DNA from: Eucalyptus grandis
Lineage: Eukaryota; Streptophyta; Magnoliopsida; Myrtales; Myrtaceae
Reading direction: 5' to 3'
DNA length: 64,000 nt
Assembly: GCF_016545825.1 (NCBI RefSeq)
Contig: NC_052619.1
Location: 50,423,090-50,487,089, forward strand
Both the position numbers and the translations under genes were made by a program. Position 1 is the first letter of the stretch. Each line of letters starts with the position of its first letter. The notes beneath the pieces are model-generated. The model had not been told where the DNA came from. It did no database searches and worked only from the letters and a program-made list of their open reading frames with translations. Shown here one piece after another: positions 34,361-46,602 of this stretch.

Positions 34361-35489
34361 AGGGAAGGACGTTCAGACGTACGACTTTTTTCCTTTGCAA
34401 CTTCGTAAGTTCGATTTTAACCGTGTAGAAATCTTCAATCATGGGCGGCGTTGTCGGAGTATTTTAAAAGAGATGGGTTTAATTAATGGATTAGCTCGCG
34501 GAGCACTTGGCCGCAAATGTGGCTACGACAACTTGAGAGAAACAATTGTATTATATCGAACATGACTAGGCAATCATCAATGGAAAAGGAGATGACCTGC
34601 CGTGGGCTATGCTAATCCTCTCCATCTCTACCCACTTAAAAGAAATGTGACAAGGCAATCATCATCATCATTGCGTCCGTAGGAATAGTAGCATTGCCGA
34701 TGTAAAGATTGGCTGATGAAATTGGTTTGTGCAGTTTTATACCCCCGTTTGCTACCATGCCATAGTGAAATAGGACCAAGTTAAATAAAATTACCATTTA
34801 AAGTATTTGGTGATGTCGTTGGGAGAGTCGGGGGCTAGTTAGTTGCTAATGTTGTCCTCTATCAACTATGGCGATTCCTATCCGATTACATTGGGTAATT
34901 ATGGAATTATAAAGGTCTGTGACTTTTGAAAGTCATTATTAATAAAGTTTGTATGTATGAGAATAAATTAGTAGACCAAGCCCTTCATTCTCATTAAAGC
35001 TTGGTGAGATTTACGAACTCTTTTGTAAGATTGAGAGATTATTTCGTAAGGAATTGTGGGGCTAAACACATGTGGGTTATTAGGCGCAATTGGAGATTGG
35101 TAAACATTGAGAGTATTTGAGTAACTCGAGTGTAGATGTAATATCTATTGCATCGTTTAATTCAAATGCTACATGCACCTATACAAATTGTATATTGGTA
35201 TACGATAGTACCTTCATCTCATTCATGCCCCTACCCCTCTTGCCGTATGAAATGAAGCGTTTCTAATTTTTTGTTATAGAAATTTTGCAATGGCATATGA
35301 AGTTTATAAGAAAAAGGAAGTAAGCCGATTTCCAGTCAAATTAGTTGATGGTTACCTGAAATGCTAGTTGAACACAATCGGAAACACAAATGGTGCTACA
35401 TAGGTATGCAGCTAAAGCAAATTATATTTCAGGTCTCTAGAACAAGAAAAGAAGCGCTCAGTCTGCTAGTCCATCATCTCAAATGTTCA
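34361..35489. other. Upstream DNA of DUF26 copy 3
   Basis: The block 34361-35160 is shared with copies 1 (21481-22450) and 4 (63329-64000). Compared with those it lacks about 150 bp between AACTTGAGAGAAAC and CATGACTAGGCAATC (near 34550). The rest to 35489 is single-copy here, and no gene is supported. Confidence 0.55.
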
Positions 35490-36300
35490 AACTTTAAGAT
35501 TATGACTCTCAAGAGCCACAAGCCTGTGTGATTCTATAATTTCTCGATATAATCAGATTAAAATCGTCACAGTCAATAGAGGATGACATTAGCAACTAAT
35601 TACCCCTCGACACTCCTAACAACATTACAAGACACATTAGATGATAATTTTAATTTAATCTGGTCATATTTTGTCATGGCGTAGTATCAAAAGGCCTTAT
35701 ACAACTGCACAAATCAATTTGATAAACCAATCCTTACGCCGGCAATGCTATTATTCCTACAAACACTGCGATGGCAATTGCCTTGACGCTATGATACTTT
35801 TTTCAGAGCTCAAGTTGTGGTCACTGGATGAAGCCCAGCTAATCAAAGCATTGGGAAATACCTGCTGTATAAAGTGGGAAAAGATGGGAAGAACAACAAA
35901 TTATGAGATTTTATATCAGTCTAACAATACGATAACATATCATATTAACAATTAAAAAAAAAAAAAAAAAACGCTGTTTACTGTAGCCATGCTCGTGTCC
36001 ACGGCCATGAGAACTTCTGGAAGGTGGACAATGGTTTCATTTCTTTCGAGCTTAATCTAATTTGACTATTGTAGGGCACTTAGTACTCCAATATAAGTAG
36101 GCATATGGGGTGTATTGAAAATAAGACCGTGTACAGAGAACAAAATTTCATCATTTGACCTTGAACTAGCTTCGCCATTTTGTTAATCTGAAGTTAAAGC
36201 CGTATAAGCACTAAAACTGCGGCCTAATTAAGGCCGGCACCGTCTTTTATTAGCTACTAGTCAACATCCCCAAAAAGTGGTTGACTTGGGATGAGATCTG
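35490..36300 (+). repeat. Inverted partial copy of DUF26 upstream DNA
   Basis: 35490-35760 is the reverse complement of the block at 34680-35000, with divergence. 36000-36200 is the reverse complement of 30470-30760. No DUF26 coding sequence is attached. Confidence 0.6.
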
Positions 36301-36349
36301 AGCTCGTAATTGCCAAGGGGAACCGCAACTTTTTTTATTTTATTTATGG

Positions 36350-36910
36350 GAGTGAAGCATGCCTTGTGCTGATGTAAATTTTCTGGATGGTAGAGAATTC
36401 TCTATTAGAGAATACTTTTAAAGATATCATCTGATATTGGGGAGATTATTTAATATTTCTTTATTTTATAAAATAGTTGATTTCCTTATTACTTTAGATT
36501 ATTTACTTTCCTGCGCATTTTGTTTGGGTTTAAATACCCTTCTCTTCAATTGTGTATAGATGAATTGGTTCTATCTCCTTTTCTCTTGAAGATCCTAGAA
36601 TATTTATGTCTTTTCGACATTCCGCTTGTGATTGCTCTTGGAGAAGTAGAGGTGGCAAGGAACTACATGAGATCATGATCAAATATGAGCCTGAGGTGAA
36701 ACATTTCTGAAGAGCAAGTGAGTTCTGTAACAACCGATTTATTAGGATCGGTGATTCTCGTGGACCACATTTATATCCTAGGGCTACGCAATCCGATGCA
36801 ATCAAAGTGGGAGAGACATTCTGGCATTGGAGAAGCGGGAATTTATCAACAAAGCATATGTTTTCAAAATTAGGGAGTTGCATCTAGTTCCATGTGCCAA
36901 ATCCATATTC
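36350..36910. repeat. Direct repeat copy 1 (LTR-like)
   Basis: It begins GAGTGAAGCATGCC. The first part is repeated at 37035-37252 and the second part (from about 36570) at 43452-43780. It has Copia-LTR-like wording (GGTAGAGAATTCTCTAT, TAAATACCCTTCTCTTCAA). It may be a degraded LTR pair with little between, but no clear ends or coding are seen. Confidence 0.5.
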
Positions 36911-37034
36911 TTCTTTTTTTGAGAAGATCTCCAAAGGATATTCTTGTAGTGACTAATGCCGCGCATGCCTGATTACAATTGCATGACTAAGGAGAGAAAA
37001 GAAGGTTGTGTTTGCTCTTTTGATATTAATAGGG

Positions 37035-37252
37035 AGTGAAGCATGCCCTATGCTGTTGTATATTTATGGATGGTAGAGAATTCTCTATCAGATAATACTT
37101 TTAAAAATATCATTAGATATCGGGGATGTTATTTAATATTTTGTTATTTTCTAAAATTGTTGATTTCCTTATTAGATTATATTATTTTCTTTTCTATGCA
37201 TTTTGTTTAGATATAAATACCCTTCTCTTCAATTGAGTATAGATGAACTAAT
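37035..37252. repeat. Direct repeat copy 2, left part
   Basis: The second copy of 36350-36910, interrupted after CTAAT by a solo LTR. It resumes at 43452-43780, where TTCTCTCTCCTTTTCTCTCG continues the alignment. Confidence 0.6.
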
Positions 37253-38157
37253 TGTCACGCCCCGATCCTCAAGCACGCGGAGATCCCATACTTTTGGTTG
37301 ATTTTAAAAATGCGATATCCCAGGACTATGTATCGCCGACCCTTTCATTTATACATGTACATGCGGAAACAGTTATAAATCCCAAAACAATAAAACAATA
37401 GGATAGAAAAGTAAGCCATATATTTTCATACTGAAATTCTCAACTACTCTTTTATACAAGCACCTCATAATATATAATGCAATAATATTCACAGGGGTAT
37501 GATCTAACCCTTATCCATATATAATCAAGGTCTGACAAAACAGGATGGGATCTCAGTTCTCATCCGAGTCATACTCAGGATCCTCCTCATGGTCATCTTC
37601 TTCTCCAAAATCTTCATTCTCATCTAGTTCCACATTAGGGTTCTCCTCTTTAGATTCCTCCTCCTCAGGCTCCTCATCAAGTTCCTGAAATGGTTATTCA
37701 ATAACCATTGAGACCACCTCTCAGCAAATTCTACCCTCTAAGACCCGATTAGTAAACTAATACACCTTAGGGCTGCCTATGCATAACATACACCAGAGGA
37801 CTTACCTTGACCTCAGATTCCACCTGCATATTAGCACAGATCAAATAGGCACCCAAGCAATCACATCACAGATCAAAGCATCGATCAAATCGACCTAGTC
37901 GATTACACGCCAACAAGACCACTCACGGTCATTTCCATTCAATCAATCAATTCACAACATCAGATCAAAACAATGATCAATCGATCTAGTCGATTTCATG
38001 TCAACAATACCACTTCCGGTCATTTCAATTATTCCTTCTCATTTCCCAATTACAAATCACGGTCCTTAGGACACAACTTAAGAATAGGGGGAAAACACAG
38101 TCCCACTCGGCAACTTTTAATATTCAATGGCTTACGGTCCCACTCGACTATTCTTTA

Positions 38158-40893
38158 TGTCATGCCTTAAACCTCGAGCGCGCCAACATCCCACCATGGT
38201 CATGCAAATGCGACATTCCCAAGAGTGTCGCCGACCCCATTCATTTATTAGTGCGCAAGTGGAACGTATTATAAAACCCCTGACAATGAAATACGGGATA
38301 AAAAAGCAGGAAGCAAAACCACAACATAACACTTTCATAATTCAACAAAATTACAAACAGAGATCTACGGCCAAAAGTCTACAAAAGACCGGCTCTTAAA
38401 AAGGAATTGTCCTATGACCTATAAGTCGGACACGTTCTCCAATCCTTATGACTTCACCTCTGCAACTCCTCAAGGCCAACCAAAGTTATATGTCCGCTCC
38501 GTCCACCAGGGACCTGAAATTTTAATCTCACAACCGGGATGAGACATTGTCTCAACAAGTTCAACCCCCTAAACCCATATTAGAAAGAAAATACGCCCCG
38601 AGTGGCCTAGCCACAACATCAAGAAAACTTACCTCGCATTAGTCTTCATCTGCAAGTTAGCACAGTTTATATAATTCAACCACGTGTAATTATGATAATC
38701 AAACAACTGTGGCACAATCACATTATCAGAACAATTCAACCACTTGGATCGTCTCAGCGATTAATCGACTCGACCAATTACATGTTATTCTAGCAAATCA
38801 ATCGCTGCTTCTAATCACGACCCTATAGGAAGGTTTAACGACCAGTGGCAATCACGGCCCCACTCGGCACGACTTTTAATTAGGTGGTAGATCTCGGCCC
38901 GATGGGCACGACCTCTAATAGGTGGCCAATCATGGCCCCACTGGGCACAAACTTTAATAGGTGGTCAATCACGGTCGTTCTTCCATCAAATTTTGACACT
39001 TGAGATTTTATAAAAAGAATCCATATTTATCGCAATCACACTCCATTTGCCACAATCAGTCATCAAATTCAAATTCTAAATACACAGCAGTGATCGGCAC
39101 GAAATTATGAGCAATTGGGGTCAAAAATAATTTTTCCATTTTTTAATATAAATTTCGGAATATAATATAATATTGTAAATTCCAGAATTTGAAACAATTA
39201 AATAATTCAAAATTAAAATCCTATTATGTCCCCTCAAGGCTTATCATTAATTAACCTTCTCTTAGCCTTAATTAAGCACCATTTAAATTAAACAAATCTC
39301 TTAATCCAATTCATACTTTAATATACTAAACTACCCACCTAAACTCACTTAATTTAGACTAAGCACACTTAGGGCATCATTAATTGTCTAATCAAGATTT
39401 AGTGAGCTAAACTCACCAGATTAGCGAGCTGGGCGGACCAAAACGACGGGGACGCCGAGGGGAACAACTTTTCTCAAAGTGGGCCAAGCATTCGGGGTCG
39501 GGAAGCTGGCCAAAACCGGGATGCCATACCCACAAAACCAGCTGATGTTTGAGGTCAAACGGAGGTGGCTCGGCAAAGGTTCGGGTGCGAAACCGGCGAA
39601 GGAGGACGGTGGCTGCTCGAACGGTTGCTGGCGATGGCTCCGACGGCTTTCCGGTGGCCCTAGCGACGATGGCAGCAATTGAACGAAGGTGCTGGAAGCT
39701 CGGGGCCGTGCGAGCAGGGAGAAGCAACGCATGACGGCTGGCCAGCAAGCGCGCGAGCGCGCGTGCGCGGACGAGCGGCACCGGCGACGGCGACGTGCGG
39801 CGGTGAGCAAGTGACCGAGCAGGCGAAGGGGGTGGCGTCGGGGCAGGTCCGATCGAAATCCCCCTCTCTCTCCTCTTTTCCCATTCCAAGAAGCTAGAGG
39901 TTGAAGATGATGTTGATGGGTGCCTTTTTTAGATCAAATCTCTACCTTCCACTTGTCAAGCTCCCATCACTTGGCCCCAACCACCATGACATAAGGTGAT
40001 GTCATCTTCCACTATCTCCAATCTCCCACAATCTCTTCCAATAGGTTCAATTTCATTTTCCACCGAGGCATGAAATCTTGTACAACAATTCCTTCAATTC
40101 CAATCAATTCTCTTCCAATTGAGTCCAATTAAAGTCCATAAATTAATCCAATGTCACCACACTTCAATTCACATCTTCACTTGTCTATAGAATCAACTTA
40201 AGTCCCAAAAGCACGATCAAGGGCGGGCCTACTAATTTCTCGAGCCAAATTAGCCATTCTCTGATTTAATTTGCTAAAAAACTCTGATTGCATAAAAAAA
40301 TCTTCCGAAGACGAGTCAATGATTCTAAAATGATTTGTGACACACCATGACTTCCAATTTCTGAATTCGATCTCAATTTCACGGTTAATTTCACTTCGGC
40401 ACGATACTAGCACGTCCTGATTTATCGGGCAGCTTTTAAAAAATTTTATGCATTTGACCTGTGGTTGATCAATTCAAGCCACAATGTACATCTTTGACAC
40501 ATTGGCGACTTTCGGTTGTTGGGGTAACCTCAAGGTTTCAAATACGGACACAGGGTACCCAATCGACAGAAAAGTCGGTTTAGTGCCGATCGACCAGAAT
40601 TGTGCGATCTTGTGGAATCACCCACACCTGATCACATGCCTCTGTCGAGTCGACTTATCTCCAGTCTCTAATCAATTTTTATTTGTGCCGTAATGACCCT
40701 TGCAGATTAGCTCGGTTGAAAGGTCGATTCTTGGTCAAATTCTCAAGTCTAGTGCATTAGAATTTTTTAACGGCTTCACCTAATAAACTAGTTTTCACAT
40801 GAGTGGCCGACTCAAGGAAAAGAACTATATGCGTGCCAACAAAATGCCCGTCTCAATTTATTGAAAATAGAATTGGAAAATCGGGATGTCACA
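38158..40893 (-). mobile_element. Inner solo LTR nested in the outer one
   Basis: 2736 bp, TGTCATGCC to GGGATGTCACA. The perfect target duplication CTTTA is at 38153-38157 and 40894-40898. It is homologous to the outer LTR at both ends and in the middle (40450-40880 matches 43010-43440), so it is a second member of the same family. It landed at the edge of the tandem-repeat tract of the outer LTR. GC-rich block at 39420-39890. Confidence 0.9.
38850..38970. repeat. 39-bp-type tandem repeat in inner LTR
   Basis: About three degenerate units with GGTGG-ATC-CGGCCCACTGGGCACGA wording. They correspond to the better-preserved array of the outer LTR at 40899-41115. Confidence 0.6.
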
Positions 40894-40898
40894 CTTTA

Positions 40899-41115
40899 GG
40901 TGGCAAATTACGGCCTAATGGGCGCAACCTTTAATAGGTGGCAGATTATGGCCTTATCAGGCGCGACCTTTGCTAGGTGGCAGATTACAGCCTTATCAGG
41001 TGCGACATTTGATAGGTGGCAGATTACGGCCTTGTCAGGCGCGACCTTTAATAGGTGGCAGATTATGGCCCAACAGGCGCGACCTTTGTGAGGTGGCAAT
41101 TTATAACCCAACGGA
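40899..41115. repeat. 39-bp tandem repeat in outer LTR
   Basis: Five to six copies with unit AGGTGGCAGATTACGGCCTT followed by a CAGGCGCGACCTTTAAT tail, period 39 bp. Because 39 is a multiple of three, it happens to leave a 63-codon frame of a 13-residue repeat (RWQITALSGATF). That frame has no promoter context and is not proposed as a gene. Confidence 0.85.
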
Positions 41116-43451
41116 CGCGACCAATTCCAAATTCAGTTGCAAAACTCGGCCCCACTGGCACGACCATACTTTGGCAGCTTTCGAGGTTCTACTCTCAACC
41201 TTTCACAGTCAAATTCTAATTGAATACCAACGCTAATCAATTTTGGGATAAATCCCCACATACTCATCAACTCACTAAATTTCCACAAACCAGTGCTTAA
41301 TTAAATAAACAGAAAGCCCCACTGCAATCAGCATAAAATTCCGGTCACTGGTCATCCCGGTTGAATTTCGAGAAAATAAATAATTAAATAATTAATTTTG
41401 AAAATTAATATTTAATTCCTAAAAATTTCACTTAGGCCCGAATTGCCTAATTAACACCCGATAAGGGTCGGGAAAAATCCCAAGAAGCATCCAATAAATA
41501 GTATTACGTGTCTACTCGCTAATTGCACAATCCGATTGACTAACATGCATCACAATTATCTAATAATCACTAATCTACTCTAATCTAACCACATAATTGC
41601 ACTTAATTAAATATAATCAACCTTAAGTATAATTAGCAAACTAAGAAGGCATTAGTGAGCAAAACTCACTTGAATTAAGATTAGCTCGGATCAAAACGAT
41701 GAGCACGAGGCGAAGCTCGATTCTCTCCGAAGCGATTCCGCCAATTGGGGTCAAGACGGACCCAAAATTGCCACGCAAGCCTTATAACCCTTTCTGGAAA
41801 TTACCGAAACGGGCTGACACGGGGCTAATTTGAGCATGACTCAGGTTGGATCCAGTCACCGGGAGTGGAGAGCGGCCCGTGGCCAAAACGGCCATGAACC
41901 GGACCAACTTGTGACCGTTAAACTTGCTGGAGCGAGCTGCTGGACCCGCTGAACTAGGCTGCTAAACGGCTTCAAGGGTGGGCCGATGTAGGTGGTCGTG
42001 AGGATGGCTTCAAGATCATGGAGACGGGCCCGAGTGAGGCAGCAAATTCGGTCCAGTAGAGGTGTTGTCGTTGACTTGAAGCGAAGCAGCGCGTGGAGAT
42101 GGCGACGGACGAAGATGGGGCTTCGGTGGGGTAAGTGATTCGAGGGAAGTGGACAGCAACAGCACAAAAGGAAAGAAGACTCCTTCGGTCTTGATGAGGG
42201 GGACAGCGAACAGAGCAAAAACCGAATGGGACAGGGGAGGGTGTTCGTCCACGTCGCCCAGAGAGAGAGAGAGAGATATTTGTTTAAGGGATAAGTAAGG
42301 ACTCGGTCAAACAGGGGAAAGTAGAGTTGAATTTTGCAGAGAGACGTCGGTGGGGCATGAACCGAGAGAGAGAGAGAGAGAGAGAAATGTGTGGATGGTA
42401 ATCACGCGCGAGGAAAAAGAAAAGAGAACGTGCGTGGAAGGGGAGAGAGCGCAGGTCCAAAAGAAATAAAAGAAGAATAACCTAAAAAACTAAATTGAGA
42501 TTAAAATTTTAATCGACTATAAAACAGCTTTGACAAAAGGTCATTCCGGGCCAAACTCTTCATCCAATCCGAAATTTGGAGTCTAAACGAACACCAAGAT
42601 AAGACGGCCTCTTTATCTCACGCATTTATCTCAAAACCGAATTCTGAATCAATTTTCTTGACATTCAATTTTCTGAACAAATAAATTCGGTTGAGGTCCG
42701 ATTTGAAATCAGAAAAGCCCAAACAACTTCAATTCACCGATTCACTTACACCAGATGCCAAATATCTCTTCAAATTGACCAATATGAATTTCCGCTCGTT
42801 CTCCGAATCGTCTATCCCAATTTCCCTGAAAAATCCCGAACTCTCCAAAATTTTCTCAAAAGGTGAGTCGACGTTCTTAGAATGACTCATGACACGACGG
42901 GACTTCCAATTTCTGAAATCGAATTCAATCGCGGTTATTTTCAATCAAACACACTTTTAGTGTAATCTTACCTATCGGGTAGCTTCTAGAAATTTTTGGT
43001 GCAATTGACCCGTGGTCGATTTTCTTCGAACCACAATGAACCCATCCGACACATTGGCGACTCTCAATGGTCGTAAAAATCTCAATGTTTCAAATATGGG
43101 CACAGGGTAACCAAAACGACAGAAAATCGGTTTAGTGCCGATCGATGAGAATTTTGCAATCAGGTGGCATCACCCACATTTGATCACATATCTCAGTTGA
43201 ATCGACCTATCTCCGATCTCTTATCGATTTTGACAATGCCGTAATGACCCTTGCGTGACTGAAGCACGATCGAGCAATCAATTCTGGCCGAATTCTCAAG
43301 TCTATTACGTTTAAAATCCCCAAATGGCTTCACCAGATAGGCCAATTATCTCGTGAGTGGTCAACTCGGAGAAAACACTATAGTCACATTGACGAAAGGC
43401 CCATCTTATTCAATCGAAATCAAAACCTGAAATTCAGGATGTCATACTAAT

Positions 43452-43790
43452 TCTCTCTCCTTTTCTCTCGAAGATCCTACAATATTTACACCCTAACCAC
43501 ATAAGATCATGATCAAATATGAGCCCGAGGTGAAACATTTCTTCAAAGCAAGTGAGTCTGGTAACAATGGATTTACTAGGATCGGTGATTCTCTTAGACC
43601 ATATCTGTATCCTAGGGCTACGCCATCCGATAAAATCAAAGTGGGAGAGACATTCTAGCATTGGAGAAGTGCGAATCTATTAACAAATCATACGTTTTCA
43701 ACATTAGGGAGTTGCGTCCGGTTCCACGTGCCATATCCATGTTCTTCTTTTTTCAAGAAGATCTCCAAGAGGAAGGACAATGCTACGACA
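43452..43790. repeat. Direct repeat copy 2, right part
   Basis: Continuation of 37035-37252 beyond the solo LTR; aligns with 36570-36910. Confidence 0.65.
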
Positions 43791-43849
43791 ATAAGTGATC
43801 GAATAATAAATTTAACATAACAAAAAATAAATCGAATGCCGAATTTTCA

Positions 43850-44530
43850 TGGTTCAGTCCGTCGATATGACTTATGTTCATGGGGAGAACAACAAACAAT
43901 TACATTATAAATTAAACGATACAATGAAGATTACATTTACACTTGAGTTATTAAAACATTCTCAATGTTTTTCAATCTCCAATTACAATCAATGACCCAC
44001 ATGTGTTTACCCTATAATTTCTCACGAAATAATTTCTCATTTTTACAAAGGAATTCAAAATCTTACTAAGCTTTAATGAGAATGGGGGGCTTGGTCTAAT
44101 AATTTATCCTCATACATACAAACTTTAATGATAATGACTCTCAAAAGTCACAAACCTTTGTAATTCCGTAATCACACAATCTGATCAAATAGGAATAGTC
44201 ATAGTCGATAGAGGACAACATTAGCAATTAACTAGTCCTTGACAATCCCAACAACATCATAAAAATACTTCAAATGGTAATTTTATTTAACTTGGTCCTA
44301 TTTCGCTGTGGCATGGTAGGAAACGGCTTTATAAAAGCTACACAAATCAATTTCATCAACCAATGTTTACTTCGGCATGCTACTATTCCTCGCTACGATG
44401 TAATGATGATTGCCTTCTCACATTTCTTTAAGTGGATAGAGACAAGACGGAAAGAATTAGCATAGCCCACGGCAGACCATCTCCTTTTCCGTTGATGATT
44501 GCCTACTCATGTTTAGCTTACTTCGATAAA
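43850..44530 (+). repeat. Inverted copy of DUF26 upstream DNA
   Basis: Reverse complement of the block at 34565-35150 and its relatives at 21860-22450 and 63720-64000. It ends at CTCATGTTTAGCTTACTTCGAT, several hundred bases short of where a TATA box and ATG would be. No DUF26 coding sequence follows, so this is an orphan fragment in opposite orientation. Confidence 0.75.
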
Positions 44531-44534
44531 GCAT

Positions 44535-46500
44535 AGAAAATACCAACTCTCTAATGTTTCTCTCGTTTCACGATAAAGGTGGCGCTTTTGAAATATATTT
44601 TCAAGAAAGCTATATTCCAAGAAAATATAATTATTTTTTGGGATTTTGGTGAATCTTAAAAATGAAATATAAAATATTTTCCTTCATACACTCTTTTTCA
44701 ATAATTTTATTATTATTTTTATTTTTAAAAATCGAATTTTCATTATTTTTATTTTTTAAAAATCTATTATTAAAATATTTTTATTTCTCTTTTCATTTTC
44801 CTTGTTTTTCTCTTCTTCTTCAACTAGTTGTTGGCCATGGCGATGGCCAGCCCGCCATAGGCGAGCCTCAAGCTCACCAACAAGCACGAGGCTCACCCAC
44901 CTCTTGCGAGCCGGGTTCTCCGCACGCTAAATCAGCAAGCGTCGGTGTCAAGTTCGAGGGCTTACTTAATCGGCAAGTGAGAGTCTCTTGCTCTATAATC
45001 TGGAGAGGCCCAAGGCCAATGAGTGCGAGCCTCGCCATAGGTTCGAGCTCGCTGACCTTGGGCCTCGCTAGATTGGTGAGCCTCAAGCTCACCGACTTAG
45101 AGCCTTGCCTATGGCCGGTTGTCGCCATCGCTGTGTTTAGCAAGTGGCTGAGAAAGAAGAAAAGAAAAATAAATAAAGAATTAAAAAGAGAAAGAAGTGG
45201 GGGCTTGTAGGTATGTGAGATAAGAGAGAGCAAGTGGGAAGGCTGGGGATCGGCCAAGAAAGAAGAAGAGGAAAACAAAAAAAAAATAACTCGAATTTAA
45301 AATAAAATAAAATAAAATAAAATAAAGGAAAGAAGTGCGGGCTTTAGGAATGTGAGATGAGAGAAAGCAAGTGAAGAGGCCAGTGATTGACCAAGAAAGA
45401 AGAAGAGGAAAACGAAGAAAAGAAAAAGGAAAAAGAAAAAACAACTCTAATTTTTTGGAAAAATAAAAATAAAGAAGTGGGGGCTTGGAAGGGTGTGAGA
45501 TAAGAGAAAGCAAGTGAGGAGGTTGGCGACCAACTGAGAAAGAAGAAGAGGAAAACAAAGAAAAGAAAAAGAAAAAATAATTCAAATTCTTTAAAAATGA
45601 AAAAATAAAAATAAAAGAAAGAAGTGCGGGCTTGTAGGGATGTGAGATTAGAGAGAGCATGTGAGGAAAATATTTTCTCTATTTTAGAAGACTTTTTCAT
45701 TTCATGAAAAATATTTTTCCCAACCAATTACTTTCCATGAAATGAATGCTAGAAAATTCTGAAAATATTTTCTTAAAAATAATTTTTCGCAAAACAAACA
45801 GAGCCTTCATGGAAAATAATTTCCAGAAAAACGTTTTCTAATTTTTTCAATGTTCATTTCACAAAAAATAAACTAGTCAATGAAAACATTTCCACCAATG
45901 GAAAAAAAAAAAAAACTCATTCAAAAGTGAGGAAAATGTTTTCCACTTTTTGAAAAGGAAAACATTTTCCACTACTCTTTCTTTCACTAATCTGTTTAGT
46001 TATTTTTTTTATTTTGCATTACTTTTCTTTTTAAAATTAAATTTTTTAATTTTTATTTATTTTTCCTTTTTTTCTTTAGCCGGTTGTCAATGTGAGGCTC
46101 AGCGTCGCCAGATTTGCAACACTCAAGCGTTGCTAAAGGGCCATGAGGCTTGGGCCTCATCAAATCGGTGATACTCGAGCATCGCCAAAGGGCAGCGAGG
46201 CTTGAGCGCAAGCTCGCCGGCTATCACCATGGTCGACAATCGATTGAGGAATGCAAAATGAAAATAATTAAAAATTCGATTTTTCTAAAAAATAAAAAGG
46301 AACAAATAAAATAAAATAAAATAAAAAATGATCAAAATGAGTGCACGAGAGGAAAATCAAATAGAATACCTAACAAAGTATAATCATTTTCATGTTTTAG
46401 CCAAATATTGGAAAATATTGTTATTATGTGAAAAATGATTTTTAGAAAATATTTTCTAGAAGCATCATATTTTCCGAAAACGGAGCCTTAATATTTTAAT
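44535..46500. mobile_element. Mutator-like non-autonomous elements (two, adjacent or nested)
   Basis: Terminal-type wording GGCTCCGTTT or GGCTCTGTTTG with GAAAATATTTTC is seen reading inward from about 46490 and from about 45805. A weaker match, GGTGGCGCTTTTGAAATATA, starts near 44577. GC-rich inner arms are inverted (44825-44870 against 45105-45150). No target duplication could be fixed, and there is no transposase. The ends are approximate. Confidence 0.5.
45191..45665. repeat. A/G-rich tandem repeat, about 140 bp unit
   Basis: Units start AAAGAAGTG-GGGCTT at 45191, 45329, 45471 and 45617 (spacing 138, 142, 146), with a partial last unit. Each has GTGAGAT-AGAGA and AAGAAGAAGAGGAAAAC. The reverse strand gives Phe/Leu/Ser-rich frames that are composition artefacts. 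Confidence 0.85.
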
Positions 46501-46602
46501 GCCCCTCTCACATGTAACCCAAATTTATGACATGAGGAATTTGATGAAGGAGTCACACATGCAAGTGAATTGTGCAAAACTTGTACACTTGTATCTAATA
46601 CT

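Larger units (their letters stand above)
37253..43446 (-). mobile_element. Outer solo LTR (TGTCACGCCCC family)
   Basis: 6194 bp in total, about 3450 without the nested copy. The perfect target duplication CTAAT is at 37248-37252 and 43447-43451. The plus-strand start is TGTCACGCCCCGATCC; the end is GGATGTCATA, where the inner copy has GGATGTCACA. On the minus strand this reads like plant Gypsy LTRs beginning TGTGACATCCC. The GC-rich block near 41850-42250 is followed by A/T-rich DNA. No internal genes are present. Confidence 0.85.

Noticed and set aside
39413..39889. 158-codon reverse-strand frame
   Set aside because: GC-rich part of the inner solo LTR, with no motif. The outer LTR's equivalent (41856-42218) reads differently.
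40900..41091. Apparent small protein of 13-residue repeats
   Set aside because: By-product of a 39-bp tandem repeat inside a solo LTR.
45181..45727. Reverse-strand Phe/Leu-rich frames resembling membrane proteins
   Set aside because: Composition artefact of the A/G-rich tandem array.
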